A DNA stretch of 64,000 nucleotides. It comes from Bugula neritina. Lineage: Eukaryota > Bryozoa > Gymnolaemata > Cheilostomatida > Bugulidae. Under the pieces are notes generated by a model. That model ran no database searches. It was not told where the DNA came from and worked only from the letters and a program-made list of their open reading frames with translations. This document shows, piece by piece, positions 1 to 11,700 of this stretch (the stretch's first letter is position 1; every line of letters begins with the position of its first letter). Both the position numbers and the translations under genes were made by a program. The DNA lies in assembly GCA_964035545.1 (NCBI GenBank), contig OZ037767.1, positions 9,042,207-9,106,206 of the forward strand, read 5' to 3'.

Positions 1-620
1 TTTCAAGAAGTTGAGACAAGTAAAGTTACGGCAAAACAACAGTTTTGAATAAAAAAATATTTTGTGTTAGTTTTCCAATGCTGAACTCATAGGTATGACA
101 ACTCCAAATTATGTTATTTCTAAGTAATTCAATTGTATAATCATTGTTAATAGTCATCATTAACAAGTTACTTGCATCACATCACGTTATGCTAGACTTG
201 TCTTTGCCAGCTTTCCAAGTTCCTCTCATTTGATTCTCTTTAGTCACTTTTTAATGATGTCCTGTGAAAAGCCTGGAATGTTTTTTTTTCCTAGGCAACA
301 TTATTGGCAGTCATTTTGACAGAACTGCCCGTGGTTCCTAACCACCCAGCCACTGGGCAATGTCTAAATAACTTACCATAGATTGAGGACAGTTCTTTTT
401 AGTACTATTTTCCTGCAGCACAGGAGGTTTGCCATCTCTACACCATGTAAATTTCCCATCACCTAGATCTTTCATTATCAATCCCAACACACGACCATCA
501 TTAAGGGTTTTAGCTCTGGATTCACTAACCCATATTTAAGCAACAGCTGTTTCATATCTACTTCTGCTAAGCTCTGGCGGGCCAAAATATCGTCTATGTA
601 ATGGTCAGTCACTTGCTTTA
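1..620 (-). pseudogene. Degenerate retroelement reverse transcriptase fragment
   Basis: Reading the minus strand, a segment near 585-605 encodes HYIDDILAR, a reverse transcriptase catalytic box (YxDD type). Downstream fragments in shifting frames (LNDGRVLGL, GDGKFTWCRDGK, YLDIAQWLG) resemble the stretch that follows the catalytic box in LTR-retroelement polymerases, perhaps BEL/Pao-like. Stops and frameshifts interrupt it, so it is a relic. It is cut by the window edge and by divergence towards position 1. It has no evident link to the gypsy piece at 1.07-3.15 kb. The family assignment is an inference; only the YIDD box is firm. Confidence 0.45.
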
Positions 621-1074
621 TCTCGTTAACTCATGCTATGACTGTTCTAATTGTTCCTATCATTATTTTTTGAGTCACACTTGACCCTAACCCTTTTCGT
701 ATCAATATTGAAATTACTTTTGTACTTCAGCCTGAAATCTCTGCAGGCTTTTTGGGCTTGTTTAGGCTGGCTTATTGTCATCAACGAAGTTACACCATCA
801 ACTTTGCTATATTTCAGAATATTATATGCCTCCAACCACTAATATGCTACCCGCTGATTTAATTCTGCCTTATAGTCTTGTATATGCTCTCGTGACACTG
901 CATAGTGTGTGCACTTGTTGCTCAGCTGTGGCTCTTCGACCTACTACTTTCACTCAATTCTGTTTGCCCACTGCCTGGAGGGTATAGCTGGTAATTGTTT
1001 TTGTGTTCTGTTGCCATGCATCAGTAAACCTAAGTTTTAATCATTGTTTGAGCCCACTCATAGCTGGAACATAT
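621..1074. other. Unassigned spacer
   Basis: No convincing exon, RNA gene or repeat is seen. Short open frames on both strands have no recognisable motifs. It separates two retroelement relics and may be degraded element sequence. Confidence 0.3.
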
Positions 1075-1348
1075 TGTGATAAACTTGTGGGTTGAATGTA
1101 ACTTAGTGCAGAACAAGAGAGGTTGAGGTAGTAGAGTCCAAAAATGTTTTATTGTAGCAGAAATAACTTTGACTTACCCAGGCGAGCTCCAGTAGTAGAC
1201 TGAATCTACATTGGAACTCGCCTGCTTTTATACACAGAGAACAAAAGAACATAGAACAAAGGATCTTTTGTGTGGTCCGAAGTTCGGTAGCCCCGAAATT
1301 CGGCCGAGCCGAAACTCGAAAACTCCGAACATCGGACCACAATTAACA
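1075..1348 (-). mobile_element. 3' LTR of a minus-strand Ty3/gypsy element
   Basis: On the minus strand this segment begins TGTTAATTG right after the stop of the last internal ORF and ends in TATCACA, the TG...CA form of an LTR. It holds a TATAAAAG box (plus 1225-1232), an AATAAA signal (plus 1148-1153) and a possible splice donor GTAAGT between them. Its U3 part contains a large hairpin: 15-bp arms at 1273-1287 and 1325-1339 matching at 14 positions, with further CCGAA/TTCGG units between. It shares the core GCGAGCTCCAGTAGTAGACT with the solo LTR at 27960-28308. The 5' LTR is absent because the element is truncated at about 3149. Confidence 0.7.
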
Positions 1349-2065
1349 TTATTTAGCTGGTTGGAGGGCGGCGGAGGGCTCTCCATCTTCTTCCTGGATC
1401 GCTCTGCATGGCGGGAACCCCTGGCCGAGGGTGGCACGCTTATGGGGGTCCGCGACGTGTGGCAGGATAAGGTCTTGGAACTCCGGAAACGTGGCCTGGT
1501 CCACTGCAAACACGTGACCTGTGTGGCAGCGCGAGATGCGCTGGTGTCGCAGCACGTAATCTCGCTGGTAGGAGAATTCGCCGCAAGGGCAGAATACATT
1601 GATGTAATATTGTGGGGCGTCAACACGCAACCGCCGGGTAGAGGAAAGTTTTCTCCGACATTGCCGGCAGATGCGGTTGCCCGCTGCCCCGCATGCTTCA
1701 CTAATTTTCTGATCAGTGTCGTGAGAGACCCAGGACTGGCGGGTGACCAGCGCCTGGGGTAGAGCCAAGTTGGGGGTGTCACCGTCTTCAGCATGAGCAG
1801 AGGAGGGCACACCGCATAGGATTCCTTGTTCCTCCCCGGCGGCTAATTGTAGCTCAACCGGGTTGGCAACAGGGTCACTATTGATGGTGGATAGCACCTC
1901 AGTCCGGTCTGTGGAAACCCGCGGGCTGCAAGGAACCGTCACAGGGGCTGGTGGAGGGGGGGAGTCGACTCGACTGACCTTCACCTCATCACACTCCATT
2001 GCAGTGTCTACAATAGACAGCAGAGGCCGAGTAAGGCCGGTCTTGCTATCGCCGAAATTCGGCAT
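1349..2065 (-). CDS. Zinc-finger-like accessory ORF after pol in gypsy element
   Basis: An open frame of 238 codons ends directly at the LTR. The N-terminal half is rich in Pro, Ser and acidic residues. The C-terminal half carries Cys/His clusters: CRQC, then CPCG followed about ten residues later by RHQRISRCHTGH, a spacing like a C2H2 or C2HC zinc finger. There is no signal peptide or membrane segment, so it is not a typical env. It lies in another frame from the acidic ORF just upstream; a stop in its own frame limits upstream extension, so splicing or a frameshift would be needed to join them. Its function is unknown; nucleic-acid binding is an inference. Confidence 0.55.
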   Translation of the reverse strand: MPNFGDSKTGLTRPLLSIVDTAMECDEVKVSRVDSPPPPAPVTVPCSPRVSTDRTEVLSTINSDPVANPVELQLAAGEEQGILCGVPSSAHAEDGDTPNLALPQALVTRQSWVSHDTDQKISEACGAAGNRICRQCRRKLSSTRRLRVDAPQYYINVFCPCGEFSYQRDYVLRHQRISRCHTGHVFAVDQATFPEFQDLILPHVADPHKRATLGQGFPPCRAIQEEDGEPSAALQPAK

Positions 2066-2108
2066 CGCCTTATAGGGTACTTTGCGGGATGTAGGGAGCC
2101 GAGGTGAG

Positions 2109-2333
2109 TCACGGGAGAGTGACTGACCCTATGTCCTGATCCAATAAAAACTCATTTAGAGAGTCTTCCCCAAAACTCACATCGACTTCCTCCTCTAATA
2201 AATTAGATTCCAACGAATCTAAACTAGCCCAATTAATTATAGTTGAGTCAGACTCCGGTACGGGAGGCTCTGACCCTAATGAAATACCTGTGTTTGTAGT
2301 GTTGTTGTCAGGGAGAGTAATACCCATATCCAC
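2109..2333 (-). CDS. Acidic accessory ORF of gypsy element
   Basis: This is a 74-codon frame, open further upstream to roughly 2490 without a required start. It is strongly acidic and Leu/Ser rich, with a core LDSLESNLLEEEVDV. A similar core, DLIDLIESQLLETESHV, appears in the ORF that follows pol in the other gypsy element at 63905. Retention of this peptide in two diverged elements suggests it is a real element gene. A possible splice donor (GCAG|GTAAAG) lies upstream near plus 2431-2437. The amphipathic acidic composition resembles activation domains, but that role is speculation. Confidence 0.5.
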   Translation of the reverse strand: MDMGITLPDNNTTNTGISLGSEPPVPESDSTIINWASLDSLESNLLEEEVDVSFGEDSLNEFLLDQDIGSVTLP

Positions 2334-2449
2334 TTTATTATCAATTTGATTATAGTGTTCAGTTTCAGAATCGCGTGTTACCCGTGTGTTGGTAGCAGTG
2401 GAAATGGCCGAACCTCGTGTTTCAAAATCTTTACCTGCTAATTCGTGGG

Positions 2450-3149
2450 CTACGCGATCGTGGGAATTCCCATCGAGTTTTGAATGGACAACTCGGACAA
2501 TCGCGTGCCCTCCGAATTTCGGTTTGAAACTGTTCTTTTTTGTAGTAAATCTCTAGGATGTTGGAGGAATTTACCAACTGAGGAGGAATAATGGCTCCGG
2601 TCAGATGGATTTCCACTTGGGGGGGGTAACCCTAGGTGTCCTATGTGGTAGTCTGCCAGATATCTGGATAGTTTCCTCGCTCTCTGGCTCCTTTCTGGCT
2701 GTGCAGGCGCTGGTGGTGCCAGTTGCTCTTCAGTTACTACAGTCGGGGGGTCCCCGCCTTCACCCGTTACAGTTGGGGGTGTCCTCTCCCGAGAGGGGTG
2801 GTGGCTCTGGGGCCTGCTGCTGCTGTTGCTGCTGCTCCTGCCTTTGTTGCTGTTCCAACTGTTCCAGCAGGGCAGCCTGCTCTTGCTCTGCCTCCCTTCG
2901 GATGACAATTTCCACCTCCCGGGGCTGGGTGACCCTCCCCCGATGGTTGGGCTGGCGGTTGGGCTCCAAGAGGGGTGGAGCCTGACCCACCGCGTCTGGG
3001 CTGGCATGGTATGGTTTCAGGCGCTGCTCGCTCTGAACTGAAAACTGTCCAGAGTGCTCAAGACGGTATGTGTGGTTGGGCAGCACCTCCACCACGCAGT
3101 AGGGACCCACGAACTTGGGCTGAAGTTTAGCCGACTGTCTGTGTGTCAT
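2450..3149 (-). pseudogene. Gypsy pol C-terminus (integrase tail), truncated and frameshifted
   Basis: The frame from 3149 encodes KLQPKFVGPYCVVEVLPNHT and RLKPYHASP, matching the integrase tail of the intact element near 63000-63120 (KLQPKFVGPYVVVEVMPNHT). It is followed by a Gln-rich stretch. The frame then runs into a stop near 2760, while the overlapping frame continues with a Pro-rich tail and QPERSQRARKLSRYL, the counterpart of LERGQRTRRPPAYL in the intact copy. A frameshift therefore splits the tail. Everything upstream of 3149 (gag, protease, RT, RNase H, integrase core) is missing, so the piece is not autonomous. Confidence 0.8.
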
Positions 3150-3939
3150 TACAATTGTTTGCTGAATACTCTTTACCTCTAGAAACTTTTGCAGAAAGTC
3201 AACTTTCGAAGTTTGTCAGCCCTTCAACGTAAACAAGTTTCTCTCGATCTCTAGAACCATCTTTTTATCTAGAAAGAATTTTCGTCACATCTATCAAATG
3301 GGTCACTGATTATATATTCATTCTTGAAAACCTAGAAGTTAAATTTTTTTTTCTTCTACAATCCAGTCGTCCAAACTCCTAAAATCACTTTCAATTTCGG
3401 CAGGACCTCTGTACCAAGTATGGTATTTGAAATATCTACATATGAATACGATAACTATTTTTTTTCTTTATTTGGATGAGATCTGACTGCAAGATGTACT
3501 GGCTTGTTATCTTCCAGAAATAACCCCCTCTCGTAGTGAGGAGTAACTGCTAGTAATGGGTACACTTGACTTTTCAAAATCAAAGTATACCTTTTTAGTA
3601 TGCATTGTTTTTTTTCAAAGTAATATTTATGTTTGTGTTTAATAAAATAAAACACTTTTCACCTATCCAAATTATGCCGTCGATTCTCAAAGATTTAAAA
3701 AAAGTGCTAAATAGGCTAGAAAGCTCTCTAAGCTCTTCAGTTTTCTCTTTTTAGTGATATGTTTTATAAAATTTATCTTTGTATCAGGATTGGTAAAGCT
3801 GTATGGGATTTTTATAATTATTTTTTTAAAATATAGTAATCGCAACCTAAAAAATTGACATAAATATATTAGTGTTACTGTTACAGGTAGAAAAGTATCC
3901 AGAGAAAAGAATTAACAATATATAACATAATAATAGTGT
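3150..3939. other. Unassigned AT-rich spacer
   Basis: No exon with convincing motifs or splice sites is seen. The gypsy similarity stops abruptly at 3149, marking a truncation or later insertion point. Confidence 0.3.
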
Positions 3940-4420
3940 ATTGGTTTTGTGTCAGTGTTTGGGTTAATGATATATTTTATCTATTGGCCAACTTGGCAAC
4001 AGGTTTTCAAGTTTATTTACTCTCAAATCGTACCCTGGAAAAATGGGAAAAAATAGAAATTGCATAAGTAAGTAGTAACAATATAAATCAAAAGTCAGAA
4101 AAACACCATGAACATCACAGAACCAAACAAAATGACATGAGTTATTATAATTCTAGTAAAACTTACCATATTGATGCATAAACTTCTTTACCACCACAAT
4201 GCCAAAACCGATGGTCTATTCTCACCAAGAGTGTAAATATTGGAGTCCAACTGTGTGCTCGTATAATGTTTAAAAATGCTCCTCTCTGGTTGTTTGATTA
4301 TGGCACACTGACTTGTGCAGTGCAGTGAATTATAGCACTAGCCCTGCCAGCTAATAATAGCTTTTGGTGAAAGCTTTAAAGCAAGAAAGCTTTAATGATT
4401 GGTGGCATACCAATACAAAT
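3940..4420. repeat. Direct repeat, left copy
   Basis: This stretch recurs at 5725-6245 in the same orientation. Shared blocks include AACTTGGCAACAGGTT, AACAATATAAATCAAAA, AAACACCATGAA, CCGATGGTCTATTC and GGTGGCATACCAATAC. The copies differ by many substitutions and small indels, so the duplication is old. The two copies bracket a dead reverse transcriptase, so they could be LTR-like or terminal repeats of that element, or an unrelated local duplication. Confidence 0.7.
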
Positions 4421-4689
4421 AGTATTGCAACTTACACATTTGAAAGAAAATGGATCCTCCCACAAAAAAGCCGAATAAAAGGCATATGTAAATATATATG
4501 TAAACTGTGTGTGAGATATGTGTTACAATATGGCGAGAACTGTTGTAACTGTTGCTTGGTAAATAATACACTTGGTGAGACACTTTTCATTTAGTGGGCA
4601 CAATTTATTGTTTCTGCAGTTGTATTCTAGAAGTGATTGGATTGCTGGGCTAAAAATTCTCTGATTTGGGCTGTTATTTAAATAATATT

Positions 4690-5225
4690 TAAGCCTCTAC
4701 AGCGACTAGCTAGGCTTTATGTTGTGTTTATTAAACAAAATTTGTGCAGTTTATGATCTTTAGGTATTTCCTCCTCAAAGGTTTTAAAATATTTTTGCCC
4801 AAGTTGTTTGCTACGACTTTGAAAAATGGAGGGTTGCACCATATGGTGTTTTTTCACCTTGTGGATTCAGGTTTGTTGATGGCATGTGTTGGCTCGAATT
4901 TTAAAATCTGTGTACATTCACTTTTAATTGCTTTTCATTTGTTGCAAGATTGGAAAGTCTGCTGTTTATGGCTTGTGGGATGTTTTTTTATGATGAGGCA
5001 GATGTTCGAACTTGGAATTCACATTCACAGTTTTTCGATTATATTGTTGGAAAATTTTGCACATTGATTTTTCCATTTCGTCGATATTTTTGGAGGTGCT
5101 ATTGGCTACCCCTTGGTCATTATCATGGTATAGACCCAAGGTGTTTTCAAACTTCTGATTGATTTTGTGGAGTAGGAATGTTCCAGTTAGAGTGCAACAT
5201 TCTGCACCATCATAGCTGCCCATTG
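4690..5225 (-). pseudogene. Dead reverse transcriptase fragment
   Basis: On the minus strand the frame starting near 5223 reads MGSYDGAECCTLTG and then NTLGLYHDNDQG, like the MGS(Y/F)DGAE...GLYRDDGL region of a reverse transcriptase family common in cnidarians and other invertebrates. The catalytic DD has become DN. Further downstream, in other frames, QPSIFQSRSKQLG and EIPKDHKLHKF recall later conserved blocks of the same family. Stops and frameshifts show that it is inactive. I believe relatives can carry a GIY-YIG nuclease, but none is visible here. The family name is left open. Confidence 0.6.
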
Positions 5226-5724
5226 TGATGTCAAATAGAGAGTTGTTCTTATTACTCCAGGGTTGCCCAGATTAGTATAATACCATTTTTTGGCATGGAA
5301 GATTACAGTTCAATCAGTTTCTATTACAGTTATATACTCTACAGCAAATTCGAGTGCGGTGTGTTGCAATTTTCTTAAAATGGAGGCATAAAATCCGATG
5401 TTAAATACAATAATCACTGTTGATGATATGCTGAATAAGCTTTGTCTTTGTTCGTAAAGGTTTATACTTTATACTATGTTATTCGTGTTATTAATAATAG
5501 TCAGTTTGTGCTTTTAGATTTATCCAGAGTGGACCTTTAATATCTTGAGCAATAAACTATCTTAAACTCTTTGACCGGTCTCTGAATCTATAAAGCAAAC
5601 ATAGCATAAACAATCACTGCAGCTTTGTTGGTCTAAATATTTAAAGCCAGTATTGGAATTATTGCTTTGTTTATGCGATCTAGTATTTTCTTACTGACAA
5701 TACCCATTTTATCGGGTTTGTGAC

Positions 5725-6245
5725 AGTGTCTGGGTGACTTGGATTGTGATGTACTTTTTCTATTAGCTAACTTGGCAACAGGTTCTTAAGTTTATTGACT
5801 ATCAAATCATACCCTCGAAAAATGGGAAAAATAGAAATTATATAAACTGCTGTAAGTAACAATATAAATCAAAAAGTCAGAGAAACACCATGAAAACAGC
5901 ACAGATTCAAACAAAATGACATTAGCTATTGTAACCCAAGTGAAACTTACAATGTTGATGCACAGATAAGATTCTTTGTCATCCCAATGTCAAAACCGAT
6001 GGTCTATTCAGAGTGTAAACGTTGGAGTATAAAACTGTGTGCTCATATAATGTTATAGCAAATGTAGTGAGCCGTCTGTTGAAAGAGGGAAGTCAATATA
6101 TGCTCCTCTACGGCTGTTTGATTAGAACACACTGCCTGTGCTGTGCTAAGAACAGTAAACTATAGTTACAGCACTGCCAGCTAAGAATAGCTTTTGATGA
6201 ATGTATTAGAGAAAGAAAGCTTCAACTATTGGTGGCATACCAATA
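5725..6245. repeat. Direct repeat, right copy
   Basis: Same repeat as 3940-4420 and same orientation. This copy carries an extra segment of about 40 bases (near 6055-6095) absent from the left copy, so the copies have evolved separately. The sequence between 5226 and 5724 shows no gene. Confidence 0.7.
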
Positions 6246-6799
6246 CACCCATTTCGGTTTTGCTTGTGCCGAACGAAAATTTAAACTTACCAAAAGATTT
6301 GTCAACTTAAATAAATTAAGTACTTTCAAATTAAATGAATTTTGAACTTCTGAATTAGTCAGACTGGTCAGTTAGAATAAAGTGGTTACTTGTTGGATTT
6401 TAGTTTTAGAATTTCTATATAATTTGCGGTTGATGATTTAAGATAGGAGTCATCCTCGCTCGACAAATGTTATAGTTAGAAATTTGTGTTGTGATGTGTA
6501 TGGCTCTATATGTTTATCGTGTAATGGTTAGCACTCGGTTTATAAACTTTGTGAAACAAATTTGGGATTTGCTCCCCCAAAGAATGAAATTATAATAATA
6601 TATTTTTTGTACATGTATATCTATTTGATGATGATATTGAAGCAAGTATTATTATAATAATAAAATGTTACAATAATAACCAAAACAAAGCAAAGATTAT
6701 CCTAGCGATCCTTTGAACTCTTGCTGTGATTATACTATACTGGCAAGCCAAAATTAGTAAGTCTGACGAACAAGATAGACAAATTATCCAGATTAAATT

Positions 6800-7105
6800 C
6801 ACAAGAGAATTGCAGTATAAACATCAATATTTAAAATATTTCCTTCAACATAAATTTGTGCATCTTTGAAATAAATCGATCAATTTCTCAATTCAAATAA
6901 TTTTCTCCAATATAAATTTGTGTAGCTTTGAAATAAATTTTTCAATTCAAATATTTTCTTCAATATAAATTTGTGCAGCTTTTAAAATCTATTTCTCAAT
7001 TTAATTATTTTCTTCAATACAAATTTGTGCTGCCTCAAAATTGATAAATAAATTCAAGTATTTTTTTCTGAATAAATTTGTGCTGCTTATTAAAAGTCAA
7101 TGAAT
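6800..7105. repeat. Degenerate minisatellite, about 55-60 bp period, five copies
   Basis: Five diverged units each contain ATAAATTTGTGC (or one change from it) followed by a GCTTTGAAATAAA-like stretch and TTTCTCAATTCAAAT. The units are spaced by about 53-62 bases. No coding potential is seen. Confidence 0.75.
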
Positions 7106-8726
7106 TTCTTAGTTCAAATAGAATAACAATAAAAAAGGAGGTTGATGTATCCTTAACATACAAATTGTAAAGTTACTCACTGCAACTGTTCTATACTACT
7201 GATATGTGTAGCAACTAGTAAATTTTCTTGGTACTTCTAATTATATTACTATTCTTACTGTTGCTGTTTTTGCTATATCATCTTCTGTTACTTTTTCTTC
7301 TTATCTTCTGTACTCTATCTTCTTGTGTTCTATTTTTGTCTTCATATGTCTTCATTAATTTTTCAGAGATTCGGCGTCCCCTTTTATACTAAATCTCGGT
7401 TGCTCATAGCTCTTTTTATTCTTTATGTTATTAAATCAGTCAAGTGCTGCATTGGTGTTTTTCCATTTGCTTAAACTTAATTTTTCAGTGATTTTTGAGT
7501 TGATTCTGTTAAGAATATGATTACTTATCTTTCCTAGTTTTGGTTTATTAGTCTGCAGGTTGGAGTTATTTCAAAATTGGTTTTATAATCCTTTAGTGTG
7601 GTGTATGCTAGTTCTCATTAATACAGTTGATTCTGTCAGCTAAGTTCAAACCAGTTTCTATGTTTTTGTCCTCTCTTGAGATGGTTGAGGGTGTGTTTTT
7701 GCTATGTTATTAGAGAGCATTGCATTATAGCTCATAAAAGTCAGATGTTTTATCTGCTGGCGCTATGACTCTGGCTGGTTTTATCTTGCTGTCCATGTCA
7801 TTGTGTAACTTTTGTTGAAAGTTTCATGTGGTCCTCCTGGATTCCAGCTTTTGGATTAAAATTGACATATGATTTTTAAATCTTAGTAATTGTATAATTT
7901 GTGGTGGTGTATTGCTGGAAATCCAACTATCTCTCTCTCTCTGATCAGGGTTGAGGAAGAAGTAAGCTCGCCATCTCATTCTTCTGAGTAGATGCTCAAT
8001 TTGTTGAATTAGTTTAAGTGTATAGCTTTTATGTGATGGTATGGGTGTGCTCTTGTTGAGTAATCAAATATGTGTTCCATGTTATAGTAGTATACTACAG
8101 AGAGAGCCCAATAATAAGAATATAAATAAGTGTTTTGCATCCAACTGCGCTTTGCCTTTTTTGGTAATATTTTTTTAAAGAAATTTTGGCCATAACATGA
8201 AGCTATATAAAGCATTCAGGGTCCCTTTAACATAATGTAGCGCAAATTTTTTACAGTATAATTACTTGAACATGCTAACACAGCCAAGCTGCTGTCCCAT
8301 GAACTAGCAGACATGTGCATGTAGATACCTGTAAGTAGCAGGCATGTGCTCTAAGACAGTGCTAACTATTGTATACAGTGGAACTAATATGTGTGCTTAT
8401 ATCAAAGTATCTATCTTTTAAAAGAACAATTCTAAAGCATAATTAGAATTTTAAGTAGCAGACAAACTTTAAATGTTTAATTTCTTTGCTTGTTATAGAA
8501 AGGTTTAACCTATTCACTTTGGTAAGACACATTTCTTAATTGTAAAAGGGGTATCGGAACATAAGAAAAAGAGTCTATTTGGTCTATAGTTTTATAATAT
8601 TTTGCCTTCTCAAGTAGTAAACTGTAACTACTTCAAGTATGTGTGTGTTTATGTAAAATATAATTCATGAATATTTTAGAAAATGCCAAGCTTTTAAAGT
8701 GCATAAAGCAGTGGTGAACCAAAGTT
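7106..8726. other. Intergenic or upstream region of POT1-like gene
   Basis: AT-rich sequence with no supported exon. It ends at the proposed first ATG of the POT1-like gene, so its right part would hold that gene's promoter and 5' UTR. I cannot point to a TATA box or start site. Confidence 0.3.
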
Positions 8727-11700
8727 ATGACAACTACGCATGTTAACCGTGCTTGTTTTGAAGTAAGTTTTTACATTTGTTACAAATTTGTGAGTCTGAT
8801 TTCTCTTGTTTCAGTCAGGTTTCAAAGCATTCCTTTTCATATAAGAGTTTTCTCAAGATTGTACTCGCCATTGTCCCTTTACTTCTGCCATTGTTTAGTG
8901 GCAGAAAATAAACGGGTAAATCCAGTTGAATAAATGCCACTGTATTACAGTATTCCACCAATTCAATGCGATTATGACCACAGCTTCAAGCCATCAACAG
9001 CAAAGCAAGTTTAATCAATGGTTCTGTGAATAGTGTTAACATTTTCTGGCTTTTAGGTAAACCTAGAGGTTAATTAAACACTTGTCTAAAAGCGAGACAA
9101 CCCTCTTGTTAGCAACTTGGAAAGAACCTAAGCTTGGGAATTTATTACTTACTTTTCATTAGGACTTGTGCTACCATGATGGTGCATCTTGTACCCTTGT
9201 TGTCAAGAGCAGCCTTATAAAAATGATAGGCTGTTACATCAGCTCTCAAATTATGCGATGAAGATGTCTAGGAAATGAATGTTTAAGTTTTGCATACATT
9301 GCTTGTTCAATCAAATTAATTAGAATTTTTTCATTTTAAAGAGAAACTTTGAACATATTTGTAGCTAACTTTAACTTCACCACCTCAGAAACCATGCTCT
9401 CAAAATCATATAAATATGTATTCAACAACTTTGCAGCTGTAAATAACATAGACCTTTGCCCTTTGTATTAAATTAGTTAAGTTAATTTTAATTGCATTGC
9501 TGACTTCCAATCTCGTCTCATAATTATGATCTACAAATAGTTTTTTAATTTCACTATATGATAGTATTGTGATGAAATGTATAAGGTATCGTAATTCAAG
9601 TAACATTTTAATAGGCCTAATTTTTAAGATGTCAAAATTGCTTACCACAGTTTCACTTGGCTTTATTGTTATAACTATTCTCAATGCTCTTTTTTGCTAA
9701 ATCAAAAATTTATCAAGCTCTTAAGTACTAGCATGGCCCCGAAACTCTAAACCATAAATTAAATATGGATAAAAAAATGTATAATAAATTTCAATCATTG
9801 TTTTGTGTTAAAATACTGTCTTACATGTCTCATTAAAATTACATAAATTAATTTATTGCAGATCTTTGCTATATATTTACTAAACGAAATATGTTGATCT
9901 AAAATGATTCCATAAAAATTGACTGCAATTTGCATTTAAGATAGGCATGTTGCTCATAACTATAGGATTAAAAGATTTTAACAGATGTTTCTGGGGATTC
10001 ATGAAATGCATAGAAAAGGTTTTTTTGTGAATTTAATATAAGTTTGTTTGCTACACACGATTGACTAATTTTATTAATTCCATGCTGTAATTCCATAATA
10101 TATGTGGAGAAAACACTGGTATCATTGGCATACAATATAGTTTCTAAAGTTGGAATATTTTCTGCTAAATCATTAATAAAAATTAAAAACGGCAGCGGTC
10201 CAAGAATGGAGTCATGAGGCACTCCAATATTTACCTGTTGTAGTTGATGATTGAATATTATTGTTATTGACAAACTGTTTTCTATTTGAAAGATAACTCT
10301 TTACAAAGGTGGTGGCTGAATTAGAAAAACTTTTAAATTCTAAAATTTTTCTCGATCAAGATTGAGTGATCAGCTGTATCAAAAGTCTTCGAGAAATCCA
10401 GAAGCATACCATGTGCTATCATTCTGCAATCTAGATTATGGTAAAAATTTTCAAGCAATATATTTATTTCACCAGTGGTGTTTCGGTTTCCATGAAAACC
10501 AATACTTATTTTCTACCAAGAAATCACAATCCTCCATGGTAGGTACGGATTTGCTTGGTCGTGATTTTCTCTATTACTTTCGACAACACTGGCAAGATTG
10601 AAATAGAACCATAGGTGTTAACATCAAATTTACTTCCCTTTTTACAGTGCAATGCTGTTACTCTTGCAATTTTGAGACAGCTGGGGCAAAATTGACTTTG
10701 ATATTGCTTTATTTATTAAATAAGTGACCACTCGAGCAAGTTGTCTTTAAATACTCGGACAGATATTCTATCATAACCTATAGCCTTTCGTGTTTATCAA
10801 ACCTTTTCTCTAGAGCTCGCGGGCATACATTGGTCGTGTAGTAGACTTGTCTGCTGGAAGACTTTTACCCATAGCTCAAGTGAGTGGCCAAGTTTGATAT
10901 TCATGCAGTTGTTGCAGTCATGTGGATTTTCCTCTTTACAGCCGAAAAACCATCTTACACCTTACTTTGAATTTTCAAAACAGAACAAAGGGGTTTTGAT
11001 TCACTGTCTTATCTGGCAGTAAGTCAAATCAAATCCATGTTTCTCAACAGTTGACTTGGGCCAAGCATTTCAAATTATTATCTGATCAGCAAGTACTAAT
11101 TTACACTGAGAAGAATGATTTCATTAACATTGAATGTTAATATCAATTTTTAACAATTTTCATTTCTGTTAGTAGTTTTTAGCCCTTTACAGCTCAATCT
11201 AGCAGTATGCTGCCTGTTTTAGTTTACCTATACCCCTCTGGAAGACCTGTCTACTACAAAATGTTCTCAGGTGCATATCTTTGGTGTTGTGAAGAGTTGT
11301 AGATGTGCCAACCAAACCACCAGAGGCACTAGTAAGTATAACAAATGCAGCTAATTATAATCCAAGCACTCAAGTTGCCTCTTTTAGGAGCTGTAGTGGA
11401 GATATTTAGATGGCCTAAGTTCTTTAAATTTTATTATTAAATTTTGGTTTGGCAGATTGAAATTCTTGCTAGAACATAACTTATTTTGCTACATTTTTAT
11501 CTAGAACACAGGCTTTTCTCAATTTCTCCATTACTGCACCTACCTTAAGTTTCTATTATAAAATTTCCTATAATATTATATTTTGGACAACATTCAACTG
11601 CAAGTTATTCAACTTTCTACTTACCAGTTTCTGTTGTAGGTTATTATACAACGGTTATCTTACACAATAAAGCCCTATACACTCAAAGATGCCAATTTTC

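Noticed and set aside
1211-1812. Long plus and minus frames opposite the LTR and zinc-finger ORF
   Set aside because: They are shadows in GC-rich element sequence; the minus frame ending at 1349 has the supporting motifs.
2605-3041. Cys/Leu-rich plus-strand frames
   Set aside because: Antisense of the Gln-rich integrase tail, created by CTG/CAG-type repeats.
4744-5162. Plus-strand frames of 70-107 codons
   Set aside because: They lie opposite the dead RT and show no motif.
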